This document shows positions 6,683 through 12,760 of a stretch of DNA of 22,005 nucleotides, one piece after another (the first letter of the stretch is position 1; the number at the start of each line of letters is the position of its first letter). The notes beneath the pieces were generated by a model. It was not told where the DNA came from. It worked only from the letters and a program-made list of their open reading frames with translations, and ran no database searches. The stretch is taken from assembly GCA_964557715.1 (NCBI GenBank), contig CAZLAP010000023.1, positions 1 to 22,005 of the forward strand, in the 5' to 3' direction. A program made the translations under genes and the position numbers. This stretch comes from CAZLAP01 sp964557715 (GTDB lineage Bacteria > Patescibacteriota > Minisyncoccia > Minisyncoccales > RBG-13-42-11).

Positions 6683-7348
6683 CTATTTTGCTATTTTCCA
6701 TTCAATATCTTTTTCATCTCCGGCAAACTCCAACCAATCTCCTTCAGGAGAAATTACATACCATTTTCCTTTGGCTTGCGACCAGACCATTGCGTTTCCT
6801 TGATAGTGCGGCTTTTTGACTATTTCTTTGGGCTTTAATTTGTCTAATTCCAGCCATTTTTTGAAAACGGTTTCAATGGCATAATCCAAATTTCTTGATT
6901 TTGCCCATTCGGCAACTTTATCAATCGCTTTTTTCGCCTTTTCCACAGAGCCTGCCAATTCCAATAATTGTTTGGCTGGCCTGGTAAATCTTGAATAAAT
7001 GATTTTTTTCTTTTTTGCGCTGTATTTAAGCTGGCTGATGGAAATTCCTTTGGTTTTGAAAAAATAAGCGACAATATGCTGAATTGCCGTCTCTTCCCTT
7101 AATTCGTCCAGATATTTTACTTTCTTTTTGTCCAAATATTCTTTTATCTTTGCTCCAATGCTTTTTCCAATGCCGGGGATTTTTTCCGCTTTTTTCCCTT
7201 TATAAAATAAAGAAACGTCTTTGTCTGAAAAATCCAAAACTTCAGCCGCTTTTCTGTAAACAGCAGGTTTGAAAGCCGTACCTTTTATTTCCAGCAAATC
7301 CGCTATCTCGCGAAAAATCCCGGCAAGTTTTTTATTGTTATCAGCCAT
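6683..7348 (-). CDS. Helix-hairpin-helix protein with Pol X-type N-terminal domain and unrecognised C-terminus
   Basis: Residues 5-85 closely follow the N-terminal domain of family X DNA polymerases. They contain an IFREIADLLEIKG helix, an AVYRKAAEVLDF segment and a helix-hairpin-helix EKIPGIGKSIGAKI (55-68) that would bind DNA backbone. The polymerase palm, the nucleotidyltransferase aspartates and the PHP domain of bacterial PolX are all absent. Instead, residues 86-170 form a mostly helical region with FTRPAKQLLELAGSVEKAKK and NLDYAIETVFKKW. A short Trp-rich tail (178-221) looks beta-stranded. The protein is thus a DNA-binding module joined to an unknown domain; a role in DNA repair or structure is plausible but unproven. 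It is 221 aa and sits in an operon between amrA and fmt, with a clean ATG at 7346-7348. Confidence 0.7.
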   Translation of the reverse strand: MADNNKKLAGIFREIADLLEIKGTAFKPAVYRKAAEVLDFSDKDVSLFYKGKKAEKIPGIGKSIGAKIKEYLDKKKVKYLDELREETAIQHIVAYFFKTKGISISQLKYSAKKKKIIYSRFTRPAKQLLELAGSVEKAKKAIDKVAEWAKSRNLDYAIETVFKKWLELDKLKPKEIVKKPHYQGNAMVWSQAKGKWYVISPEGDWLEFAGDEKDIEWKIAK

Positions 7349-7360
7349 TCTCTTCGCTCT

Positions 7361-7921
7361 TTATTGATATTTTTCCGCCGTAAAGCGGTAAATGAATATT
7401 TTTTCTTTTTCCGGATTTATTCCTCCTTTCTGGCAGGCAATTGAAATTTGCTTTTCAACTGTATCTATTCCTGCCAAATCGGGAAGCAAAAGCCCTGATT
7501 TAAAGGAAACCTTTCCGTCAAAAATCACGTTTTGATTCGGATAAGTGAAAGGGGCTGTCTTTATTATTACGCCGAATTTTTTAGGGTCTAACGACTCCGT
7601 GTTTTTAACTTCTTCCGGCTCGCTTAAAATGCAAACTTCATAACAAAGAGAACTAAGTTCTTTTTTCTGAACCGGCTCAAAACGGTAATCTTTGCTGGAC
7701 GCCTCTATGGCATTATGGATTACCTCTTCAGCTATATTCACCCTGGTCGGCAGATAAGTGCCGATGCATCCTCTTAATTTGCCGCTTTTTTTAATAGTTA
7801 CGAAAACGCCGGTTCTTTTTTCGAAAAATTCTTTTGGCAAAGTTTCCGGCGGTTCAATTCTTTTTCCGTCTTTTATATAATTTTCCACTGCTTCTTTGGC
7901 AAGTAAAATATATGAATTCAT
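7361..7921 (-). CDS. amrA: AMMECR1 family protein (AmmeMemoRadiSam system protein A)
   Basis: AMMECR1-domain protein; the biochemical function is unknown. The near-invariant family motif LRGCIG is present at residues 49-54, followed by helix and strand segments typical of the domain (AEEVIHNAIEASSKDYRFEP, then LCYEVCILSEPEEV). The C-terminal part with GLLLPDLAGIDTVEKQISIACQKGGI matches the end of the domain. At 186 aa it is a single complete domain. It is encoded near a Memo/LigB-like gene and a radical SAM gene, the combination named AmmeMemoRadiSam in bacteria and archaea. A gap of 78 bases separates it from the 99-aa protein gene and holds a possible separate promoter. The amrA symbol rests on family membership and this context. 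Confidence 0.92.
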   Translation of the reverse strand: MNSYILLAKEAVENYIKDGKRIEPPETLPKEFFEKRTGVFVTIKKSGKLRGCIGTYLPTRVNIAEEVIHNAIEASSKDYRFEPVQKKELSSLCYEVCILSEPEEVKNTESLDPKKFGVIIKTAPFTYPNQNVIFDGKVSFKSGLLLPDLAGIDTVEKQISIACQKGGINPEKEKIFIYRFTAEKYQ

Positions 7922-7959
7922 ATTTTTAAATTTTTTAATTATTAATTGCTATTTAGAAA

Positions 7960-7988
7960 ATTTTACCATAAATTTTCATTTTTTCCCA
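7960..7988 (-). promoter_or_regulatory. Possible extended -10 promoter for amrA-fmt-efp
   Basis: On the minus strand, TGGTAAAAT (7968 down to 7960) has the TGn-TAAAAT form of an extended -10. The hexamer 17 bases upstream (TGGGAA at 7988-7983) is a poor -35. It lies in the only sizeable gap inside the minus-strand operon, about 40 bases before the amrA ATG. Confidence 0.35.
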
Positions 7989-7999
7989 GCAGTCTGATT

Positions 8000-8299
8000 T
8001 TAAAATCCGGACAGCAATTTATCTATTCTTTTTGCTTCTTCTTTGACAATTTCACTGTTGTATTCGCCGCTATGGGCTGTTTTCCCTTTGTAAATCGGCT
8101 TTTTTTGGTCTAAATGCAAACTAAAAATTAAACTTTTGTTTTTGATTTTTAAAAAAAGGTGAAATCTGGGATATCCTCGCGCCGGACGGGTAAAAGAAAA
8201 TTCTTCTTTTTCCTTGTCTTCTTTTTGAAAAAAATAACCGGATTTTCTCATTAAATTGTATATATTTTCTTTTGGCGGATTTTCTATTGTAAATTTCAT
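8000..8299 (-). CDS. Uncharacterised 99-aa protein coupled to amrB
   Basis: No domain of known function was recognised. The protein looks soluble, with no signal peptide or membrane helix. It has an N-terminal helix-like segment (KENIYNLMRKSGYFFQK), a central pair of strands ending in YPRFHLFLKIKN and SLIFSLHLDQKKP, then AHSGEY and a C-terminal helix (IVKEEAKRIDKLLSGF). The conserved-looking residues R41/Y43/P44/R45/F46/H47, H57-L-D-Q and H71-S-G-E-Y suggest a folded domain with possible metal or nucleic acid binding. From memory, proteins with this layout recur in Patescibacteria genomes, but that needs a search. Its ATG overlaps the amrB stop as ATGA (8296-8299 on the minus strand), so the two are translationally coupled and probably work together. 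Confidence 0.75.
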   Translation of the reverse strand: MKFTIENPPKENIYNLMRKSGYFFQKEDKEKEEFSFTRPARGYPRFHLFLKIKNKSLIFSLHLDQKKPIYKGKTAHSGEYNSEIVKEEAKRIDKLLSGF

Positions 8300-8940
8300 C
8301 GTCTTATTTTAAATTTTGCCGTTAAATAGCCGACTCCGAACGGGCATTCGTAAGATAAAATTTTCGGCTGATAATCCACTTTTGTTGATTCAAGAATGCC
8401 TAAAATAAAACAAAAAGAAGACAGTCCGCAATTTCCGGCTTCCGGGTATTTTTCGTCCAACTTTAAAATATCTTCAATGTCTTTTTTCCTTAAACTTTCA
8501 ATCAGTTCTTTGTCAAATTTTGGACCGTCCGGATGAATTCCGTAAGGCCCGTCTTTTTTTAAGCGATGAGACAAATCGCCGCTGGCTATAAGGGCAACTT
8601 TTAAATTCGGCGTTTGGGATTTGCCTGGAAACTGAAAATTAGAACTTAGAAATTTAGCGCCCTTTTTGAAATAATTTTCCGGCGATTCCAAGCCGATTAA
8701 AACTTGCTCAATTTTCCCTTGAAAATCCTTGGCAAGAAAATATAAGGGGACCTGAAAACCCCAATCAGGATGAGGGGAGCTGATAATTATTAAGTCCGGC
8801 TTTAATTTTTTCAGCTCTTTGCCAAGACCCGTTAATGCCGCAATTGTGCTTTTAACTTGCTTTCTATTCCGTTCAGAACCTACTGAAGGCAAAATTATCG
8901 GAGGATGGGGAGATATGGCTGCAAAAATTATATTGTCCAT
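8296..8940 (-). CDS. amrB: Memo/LigB-like protein (AmmeMemoRadiSam system protein B)
   Basis: Member of the class III extradiol dioxygenase-like (LigB/Memo) fold. The N-terminal SPHPP (H12) and the SPHPDW (H57) supply histidines equivalent to the metal-site histidines of this fold. SGDLSHRL and a following HPDG match the next conserved block, and the end (YECPFGVGYLTAKF) fits the last strand. Human MEMO1 binds metal through related histidines, but the bacterial protein's reaction is not known. At 214 aa it is a single domain. It begins one base after the amrS stop and overlaps the 99-aa protein gene by 4 bases. This supports membership of the AMMECR1/Memo/radical SAM set rather than aromatic ring cleavage, for which no pathway genes are present. 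Confidence 0.85.
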   Translation of the reverse strand: MDNIIFAAISPHPPIILPSVGSERNRKQVKSTIAALTGLGKELKKLKPDLIIISSPHPDWGFQVPLYFLAKDFQGKIEQVLIGLESPENYFKKGAKFLSSNFQFPGKSQTPNLKVALIASGDLSHRLKKDGPYGIHPDGPKFDKELIESLRKKDIEDILKLDEKYPEAGNCGLSSFCFILGILESTKVDYQPKILSYECPFGVGYLTAKFKIRR

Positions 8941-8941
8941 A

Positions 8942-9958
8942 TTAAATTAAGATTAGATTCAAATTTTGTCCGCATTTGGGGCATTTTCCCTGCTTATCAT
9001 AACGATGAACAAGATAACTCGTCCTGTCAATGCACAGGACGCGGCATTTAGGGCAAAAGGTGTCTTCCGAAGGCAGGCCTGGCGCATTACCGGTATAAAC
9101 ATATTTTAAACCGGATTTTTTGCCGATTTCGTAAGCTATTTTCAAAGTTTCAACAGGCGTTTCGGGCAAATTAGACAATTTCCAGGAAATAGAGCCGGAA
9201 AAACGAGATATATGCCAAGGCGTTTCAGTTCCTAATTTTTCTTTGATAAATTCGGCTATTTCTTTGAACATTTCTTTTGAGTCAGAAAGACCGGGAATAA
9301 CCAAAGTGGTTATTTCCAGCCAAACGCCTGACTTTTTCATTAATTCAGCGGTATCTAAAACAGGCTGCAATTTTGCTCCGCAATTTTTTTTATAGAAATC
9401 ATCGGAAAAACTTTTAATGTCTATATTAACAGCGTCAAGATAGGGGATTGCTGCTTTGACGGATTCACGGCTCATAAAACCATTGGAAACAAAACTGTTT
9501 TTCAAGCCTGCGTCTTTGGCTAATTTCATTGTGTCCAAAGCGTACTCCAAAAAAATTACCGGTTCGGTATAAGTGTAAGAGATGCTTGGCAGTTTATTAT
9601 TAAGGGCTGTTTTAACGATTTTTTCCGGGGATAGATTTCGCCCGGGAATCTCTTTTTTATTTTTAAACTCCTGGGAAATATCCCAATTCTGGCAGCTTAA
9701 ACATTGAAAATTGCAGCCAACCGCTGCCACTGAAAGAGAATAACTGCCGGGTAAAAAATGAAAAAAAGGTTTTTTTTCAATTGGGTCAATGTTAAAAGCA
9801 GCGGCTTTGCCGTAATTTAAGGCAAAAAGTTTGCCGCCTATATTTTTTCTCACGCCGCAAATGCCCTTTTTGTTCGGTAAAATTCGGCAAAAATGAGCGC
9901 AAGTTAGGCACTTCACCTCGCTTTCAGTTATTTTTTTGTACAAATAAACCTCTTTCAC
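8942..9958 (-). CDS. amrS: AmmeMemoRadiSam system radical SAM enzyme
   Basis: Radical S-adenosylmethionine enzyme related to the PflA-like activating enzymes. C82-x3-C86-x2-C89 within GCNFQCLSCQNW binds the 4Fe-4S cluster. Four N-terminal cysteines (17, 20, 24, 34) and a C-terminal zinc-ribbon-like pair of Cys-x2-Cys motifs (CPKC near 303 and 328) frame the barrel. Other family landmarks are INIDPIEKKPFFHF-like sequence (56-68), SYTYTEP, VSNGF and TPWHISRF. The substrate is unknown. It is 338 aa. The start is a GTG (9956-9958); the first Cys motif follows at residue 17. It is the first gene of a minus-strand operon and is divergent from thpR across 55 bases. Confidence 0.93.
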   Translation of the reverse strand: MKEVYLYKKITESEVKCLTCAHFCRILPNKKGICGVRKNIGGKLFALNYGKAAAFNIDPIEKKPFFHFLPGSYSLSVAAVGCNFQCLSCQNWDISQEFKNKKEIPGRNLSPEKIVKTALNNKLPSISYTYTEPVIFLEYALDTMKLAKDAGLKNSFVSNGFMSRESVKAAIPYLDAVNIDIKSFSDDFYKKNCGAKLQPVLDTAELMKKSGVWLEITTLVIPGLSDSKEMFKEIAEFIKEKLGTETPWHISRFSGSISWKLSNLPETPVETLKIAYEIGKKSGLKYVYTGNAPGLPSEDTFCPKCRVLCIDRTSYLVHRYDKQGKCPKCGQNLNLILI

Positions 9959-9978
9959 AAAACAAAAATGATAGATAG

Positions 9979-10007
9979 TTGAATTTTAGCATAAATTTTG
10001 CTAAAAT
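9979..10007 (+). promoter_or_regulatory. Promoter of thpR-murC, predicted to give a leaderless mRNA
   Basis: TTGAAT (9979-9984), a 17-base spacer, and TAAAAT (10002-10007) preceded by TG at 9999-10000 (extended -10). Transcription would begin about 7 bases on, at or near the A of the thpR ATG at 10014. This is inferred from consensus spacing; no ribosome-binding site lies before the ATG. Confidence 0.55.
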
Positions 10008-10008
10008 T
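9982..10008. repeat. Inverted repeat in the divergent amrS/thpR promoter region
   Basis: AATTTTAGCA (9982-9991) and TGCTAAAATT (9999-10008) are exact reverse complements around a 7-base centre. Each arm contains TGCTAAAAT in its own direction, so the palindrome carries an extended -10-like element facing each gene. It could also be an operator for a dimeric repressor. Confidence 0.8.
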
Positions 10009-10013
10009 ATAAT

Positions 10014-10529
10014 ATGCGTCAGAGAATCTTTATTGCCATAAATCTGCCGGAAAATATAAAAAACAGATTGGAAAAATACAAAGAAAAATGGCCAGATTTG
10101 CCAGCAAAATGGACAAAAAAAGAAAATTTGCACATAACTCTGGAGTTCTTAGGCTATTTATCGGACGAAGAAATAATGGATCTTTGCCAAAAAATAAAGA
10201 AAACGGCTGCTAAAAAAAAATCTTTTGATATTCGTTTGAATAGAATATGCTACGGTCCTCCTAAAAAATCGCTTAATGCCGGCATAATCCCGAGAATGGT
10301 CTGGGTAACAGGAGATAGAATTAAAGAAATAAATCTCAATCCCCACATAACTTTGGCAAGAATAAAAACCTGGGAATTCAGACAAATGGAAACTGGAGAA
10401 AGGCCGGAAATAAACGAAGATATTGATTTAAGTTTTGAAGTCAATTCCATTGAAATAATGGAAAGCCGCCTTAAGCGCGGCGGGCCGGAATATTTTGTTT
10501 TGGAATCATGCGAACTAAAAGGTCAATGA
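10014..10529 (+). CDS. thpR: RNA 2',3'-cyclic phosphodiesterase (2'-5' RNA ligase family)
   Basis: Member of the 2H phosphoesterase family. Both catalytic tetrapeptides are present: H40-I-T42-L in LHITLEFLG and H111-I-T113-L in PHITLARI. The N-terminus (RIFIAINLPENIK) and the segment before motif 1 are typical. At 171 aa it is slightly short: the strand RMVWVTG runs into NPHITLAR after about ten residues, where most ThpR proteins have a helix and loop of about 25-30 residues. The natural RNA substrate of this family in bacteria is uncertain. The ATG sits directly after a TATAAT-like sequence with no ribosome-binding site, consistent with a leaderless start. The stop overlaps the murC start as ATGA (10526-10529). 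Confidence 0.88.
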   Translation: MRQRIFIAINLPENIKNRLEKYKEKWPDLPAKWTKKENLHITLEFLGYLSDEEIMDLCQKIKKTAAKKKSFDIRLNRICYGPPKKSLNAGIIPRMVWVTGDRIKEINLNPHITLARIKTWEFRQMETGERPEINEDIDLSFEVNSIEIMESRLKRGGPEYFVLESCELKGQ

Positions 10530-11893
10530 AATTAAAGATTCATTTTATAGGCATTGGCGGAATAGGGGTTTCAGCTCTGGCAGAGTATTATCTTAAAAAA
10601 GACTGTCAAGTTTACGGTTCTGATTTATGTTCTTCTGAAATTACCGATGCTTTAAAAAAGAAAGGCGCTAAAATCAAAATAGGGAAACACAAAAAGGAAA
10701 ATCTTTCCAATAATGTCAAATTGGTAATTTACAGCCCGGCAGTCAAAAAAAACAATCCAGAGCTTCAAAAAGCGCGGCGAGCGGCAGATGTTGCGATATT
10801 CAGCTATCCGCAAGCGTTGGGAAAACTGACAAAAAAGCATTATACCATTGCTGTTTCCGGCACTCACGGCAAAAGCACGACTGCGGCAATGCTCGGACTT
10901 TTACTGGTAAAAGCTGGCTTGGATCCTACGGTAATTCTCGGCACAAAACTCAAGGAATTTAATAACAGCAACTGCCGAGTCGGTAATTCTGAATATCTGG
11001 TTATTGAAGCAGACGAGCATTTTGCCTCTTTTTTGAATTACTGGCCGAAAATCATTGTTTTAACCTCTGTTGAAGCAGACCACCTGGATTATTATAAAAA
11101 TCTTAAAAATGTTTTGAGCGCTTTCAAAAAATACGTTAGGCGACTGCCGGCTGACGGATTTTTGGCGGCAAATTGGAACGACAAAAACATCCGCAAAATA
11201 CTGGCAGGCGATTTCCAATTTGCAATTAAAAAATATTCGCTGAAGCAACAGCAGGCAAAAAAATTAAAAAAAATCTTAAAAATACCCGGAAAGCATAATA
11301 TTTCAAACGCTTTGGCGGCATTAACCGCTGCCAGAATTTTAAAAATACAAGACAAAATTTCTTTTAAAGCATTGTCCGAATATCGCTGTTCCTGGCGCCG
11401 TTTTGAAATTAGCCAAGCCAAACTGCCCGGAAACAAAGACAAAACTGCAAAAAAAATAACTGTTGTCAGCGATTACGGCCACCATCCGACAGAAATAAAA
11501 GTCACTTTGCAAGCTTGCCGGGAAAAATATCCGAAAAAAACAATCTGGTGCGTTTATCAGCCTCATCAGCACCAAAGAACCTATTATTTATTCAAAGATT
11601 TCATTAAAGCGTTCAGAACGGCTCCAATTGATAAAATAATAATTACCGATATTTACGACGTGGCCGGACGAGAAAAAAGCAGTATTAAGAAGAAAATCAA
11701 TTCAAAAATACTGGCGGAAGCGATAAATAAAAAAAAGGTTCTTTATTTGCCTGATAGAAAAATAATGAAATATTTAAAAGAAAATTTAACGGGAGGAGAA
11801 GTGGTTGTAATTATGGGAGCAGGAAATATCTATCAATTGACTTTAAAAGTCCAAGGGTTGACAAAAGAAAATAACAGAGAGAAAATAAAATAA
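10526..11893 (+). CDS. murC: UDP-N-acetylmuramate--L-alanine ligase
   Basis: Adds L-Ala to UDP-MurNAc, the first peptide step of peptidoglycan precursor synthesis in the cytoplasm. The N-terminal dinucleotide-fold motif FIGIGGIGVSALAEYYL, the ATP-binding loop SGTHGKSTTAAML (111-123), EADEH (161-165), the substrate motif GKHNISNALAA and the C-terminal SDYGHHPTEI are all visible and characteristic of MurC. The chosen ATG at 10526 gives 455 aa and overlaps the thpR stop as ATGA, with an AAAAGG sequence about 4 bases upstream. The in-frame ATG at 10508 would lie deeper inside thpR and adds only six residues. The C-terminus ends in a polar tail. It is the only mur gene of this transcription unit and is followed by a 47-aa membrane protein and a terminator. 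Confidence 0.96.
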   Translation: MKLKIHFIGIGGIGVSALAEYYLKKDCQVYGSDLCSSEITDALKKKGAKIKIGKHKKENLSNNVKLVIYSPAVKKNNPELQKARRAADVAIFSYPQALGKLTKKHYTIAVSGTHGKSTTAAMLGLLLVKAGLDPTVILGTKLKEFNNSNCRVGNSEYLVIEADEHFASFLNYWPKIIVLTSVEADHLDYYKNLKNVLSAFKKYVRRLPADGFLAANWNDKNIRKILAGDFQFAIKKYSLKQQQAKKLKKILKIPGKHNISNALAALTAARILKIQDKISFKALSEYRCSWRRFEISQAKLPGNKDKTAKKITVVSDYGHHPTEIKVTLQACREKYPKKTIWCVYQPHQHQRTYYLFKDFIKAFRTAPIDKIIITDIYDVAGREKSSIKKKINSKILAEAINKKKVLYLPDRKIMKYLKENLTGGEVVVIMGAGNIYQLTLKVQGLTKENNREKIK

Positions 11894-11939
11894 GAAGCTT
11901 TTTCAAGGTCGAGATTTAAATATTAATTTCTAAATTTTT

Positions 11940-12083
11940 ATGGATTATATTTGGATTGTTGCGGCAGTTGTAGTTATTGGAGTTCTCTGGTACGTTTTGA
12001 AAAAAAAGAAAAAAGGGGGAGCTTTTCCGAAAAAAGAAGAAGAATCTTCAACTCCGCCGCCATCCGCGCCGTCTGCGGAATAA
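11940..12083 (+). CDS. 47-aa single-helix membrane protein
   Basis: Small open frame with an ATG at 11940 and TAA at 12081-12083. The layout is convincing for a membrane microprotein. It begins with MDYIW, then a hydrophobic helix (IVAAVVVIGVLWYVL), a run of five lysines, and an acidic then Pro/Ser/Ala-rich tail (EEESSTPPPSAPSAE). By the positive-inside rule the tail would face the cytoplasm. No family was recognised. It lies 46 bases after murC and 37 bases before a strong terminator, so it is placed as the last gene of the thpR-murC unit. The G+C-richer Pro/Ala codons and the balanced structure argue against a chance frame, but it has no clear ribosome-binding site. Confidence 0.6.
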   Translation: MDYIWIVAAVVVIGVLWYVLKKKKKGGAFPKKEEESSTPPPSAPSAE

Positions 12084-12120
12084 ATTTACAAACATCGCAA
12101 AATTTACACTTGCATTCGCA

Positions 12121-12153
12121 TTAAAAAGCGCCGAAAAGCGCTTTTTAATTTTT
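12121..12153 (+). terminator. Intrinsic terminator after the murC unit
   Basis: TTAAAAAGCGC (12121-12131) pairs perfectly with GCGCTTTTTAA (12138-12148) around the loop CGAAAA, followed by TTTTT. The A-rich left arm may also let it act for minus-strand transcripts. Confidence 0.88.
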
Positions 12154-12178
12154 AAAAACAAATCAAGAGACAGGAAGG

Positions 12179-12211
12179 GGCCTTGTGCTTCCTCCGAGGA
12201 AGCACAAGGCC
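12179..12211. repeat. 33-bp nearly uninterrupted palindrome
   Basis: GGCCTTGTGCTTCCTC (12179-12194) and its exact complement GAGGAAGCACAAGGCC (12196-12211) flank one central base. It is far richer in G+C than its surroundings and has no T-tract after it, so it is not an ordinary terminator. It lies between the murC-unit terminator and the promoter of the receiver gene. Confidence 0.9.
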
Positions 12212-12255
12212 TAAAGTGAGGTAAAAGTGCAAAAAAGACTGGGTTTTTGTTTTTA

Positions 12256-12284
12256 TTGCGGTTTGGAACATTTCTTGCTATAAT
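12256..12284 (+). promoter_or_regulatory. Sigma-70-type promoter of the receiver-aspS unit
   Basis: TTGCGG (12256-12261), a 17-base spacer, then TATAAT (12279-12284) with TG at 12276-12277, an extended -10. Predicted start of transcription is about 12291, giving a leader of roughly 50 bases before the ATG at 12342. Confidence 0.7.
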
Positions 12285-12341
12285 TTAACATTGAAAAAAC
12301 AACCGATAGAAAGTCGATTTTTAAAAATAATAATCAAAAAT

Positions 12342-12728
12342 ATGAAAAAGAAAATTTTGATAATAGAAGATGAAAAAATGCTCGGGGAAATGTACCAAGA
12401 TAAGTTCAATCAGGCCGGTTTTGAAGTTAATTGGGTTCAATCAGCGGAAGAGGGAATTGAGGCCGTACAAAGAGCAAAGCCTGATTTGATTCTTCTTGAC
12501 ATTTTGCTGCCAAAAGCTAACGGTATCGGCTTTATGAGCTGGCTGAAAAAAGAAAAAAAATTTTCTTCAGTAAAAGTGGTGGCTTTTTCAAATTTTGACG
12601 AACCGGCAACAAAAAAAGAGGCTTTAGAGCTCGGAGTAAAAGATTATTTAATTAAAACCGATTATACTCCTCAAGGGATTGTGGAAAAAATAAAAAAACA
12701 TCTTAGTGAAAATAAAGCGGATAAATAA
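12342..12728 (+). CDS. Stand-alone response regulator receiver protein
   Basis: Single receiver domain of 128 aa with no output domain. All phospho-transfer residues are visible: acidic pair E9/D10 (LIIEDEKML), phospho-acceptor D53 (ILLDILLPKANG), switch Ser83 (VVAFSN) and Lys105 (YLIKTD). Such lone receivers act by binding partners, as in chemotaxis or pilus control; the partner kinase is not in the window. An in-frame TTG at 12291 would extend the protein by 17 residues. However, it coincides with the predicted transcription start, and the extension is not part of the fold, so the ATG at 12342 just before KKKILIIED is preferred. It lies downstream of a strong extended -10 promoter and 32 bases upstream of aspS. 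Confidence 0.9.
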   Translation: MKKKILIIEDEKMLGEMYQDKFNQAGFEVNWVQSAEEGIEAVQRAKPDLILLDILLPKANGIGFMSWLKKEKKFSSVKVVAFSNFDEPATKKEALELGVKDYLIKTDYTPQGIVEKIKKHLSENKADK

Positions 12729-12760
12729 ATCTTTTTTTACAGGTTGCAAAATAAAATTTT

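Noticed and set aside
8296..8940. Aromatic ring-cleaving dioxygenase
   Set aside because: The fold is shared, but the neighbours are AMMECR1 and the matching radical SAM enzyme, and no aromatic catabolism genes are present.
11092..11442. Minus-strand 116-aa frame inside murC
   Set aside because: Its sequence is the antisense shadow of a well-conserved MurC region.
12291..12341. TTG start extending the receiver protein by 17 residues
   Set aside because: It coincides with the predicted transcription start and adds residues outside the receiver fold; the ATG at 12342 sits exactly before the first strand.
12744..12757. Possible promoter TTGCAA/TAAAAT just before aspS
   Set aside because: The two hexamers are far too close together, and aspS can be transcribed from the promoter at 12256.
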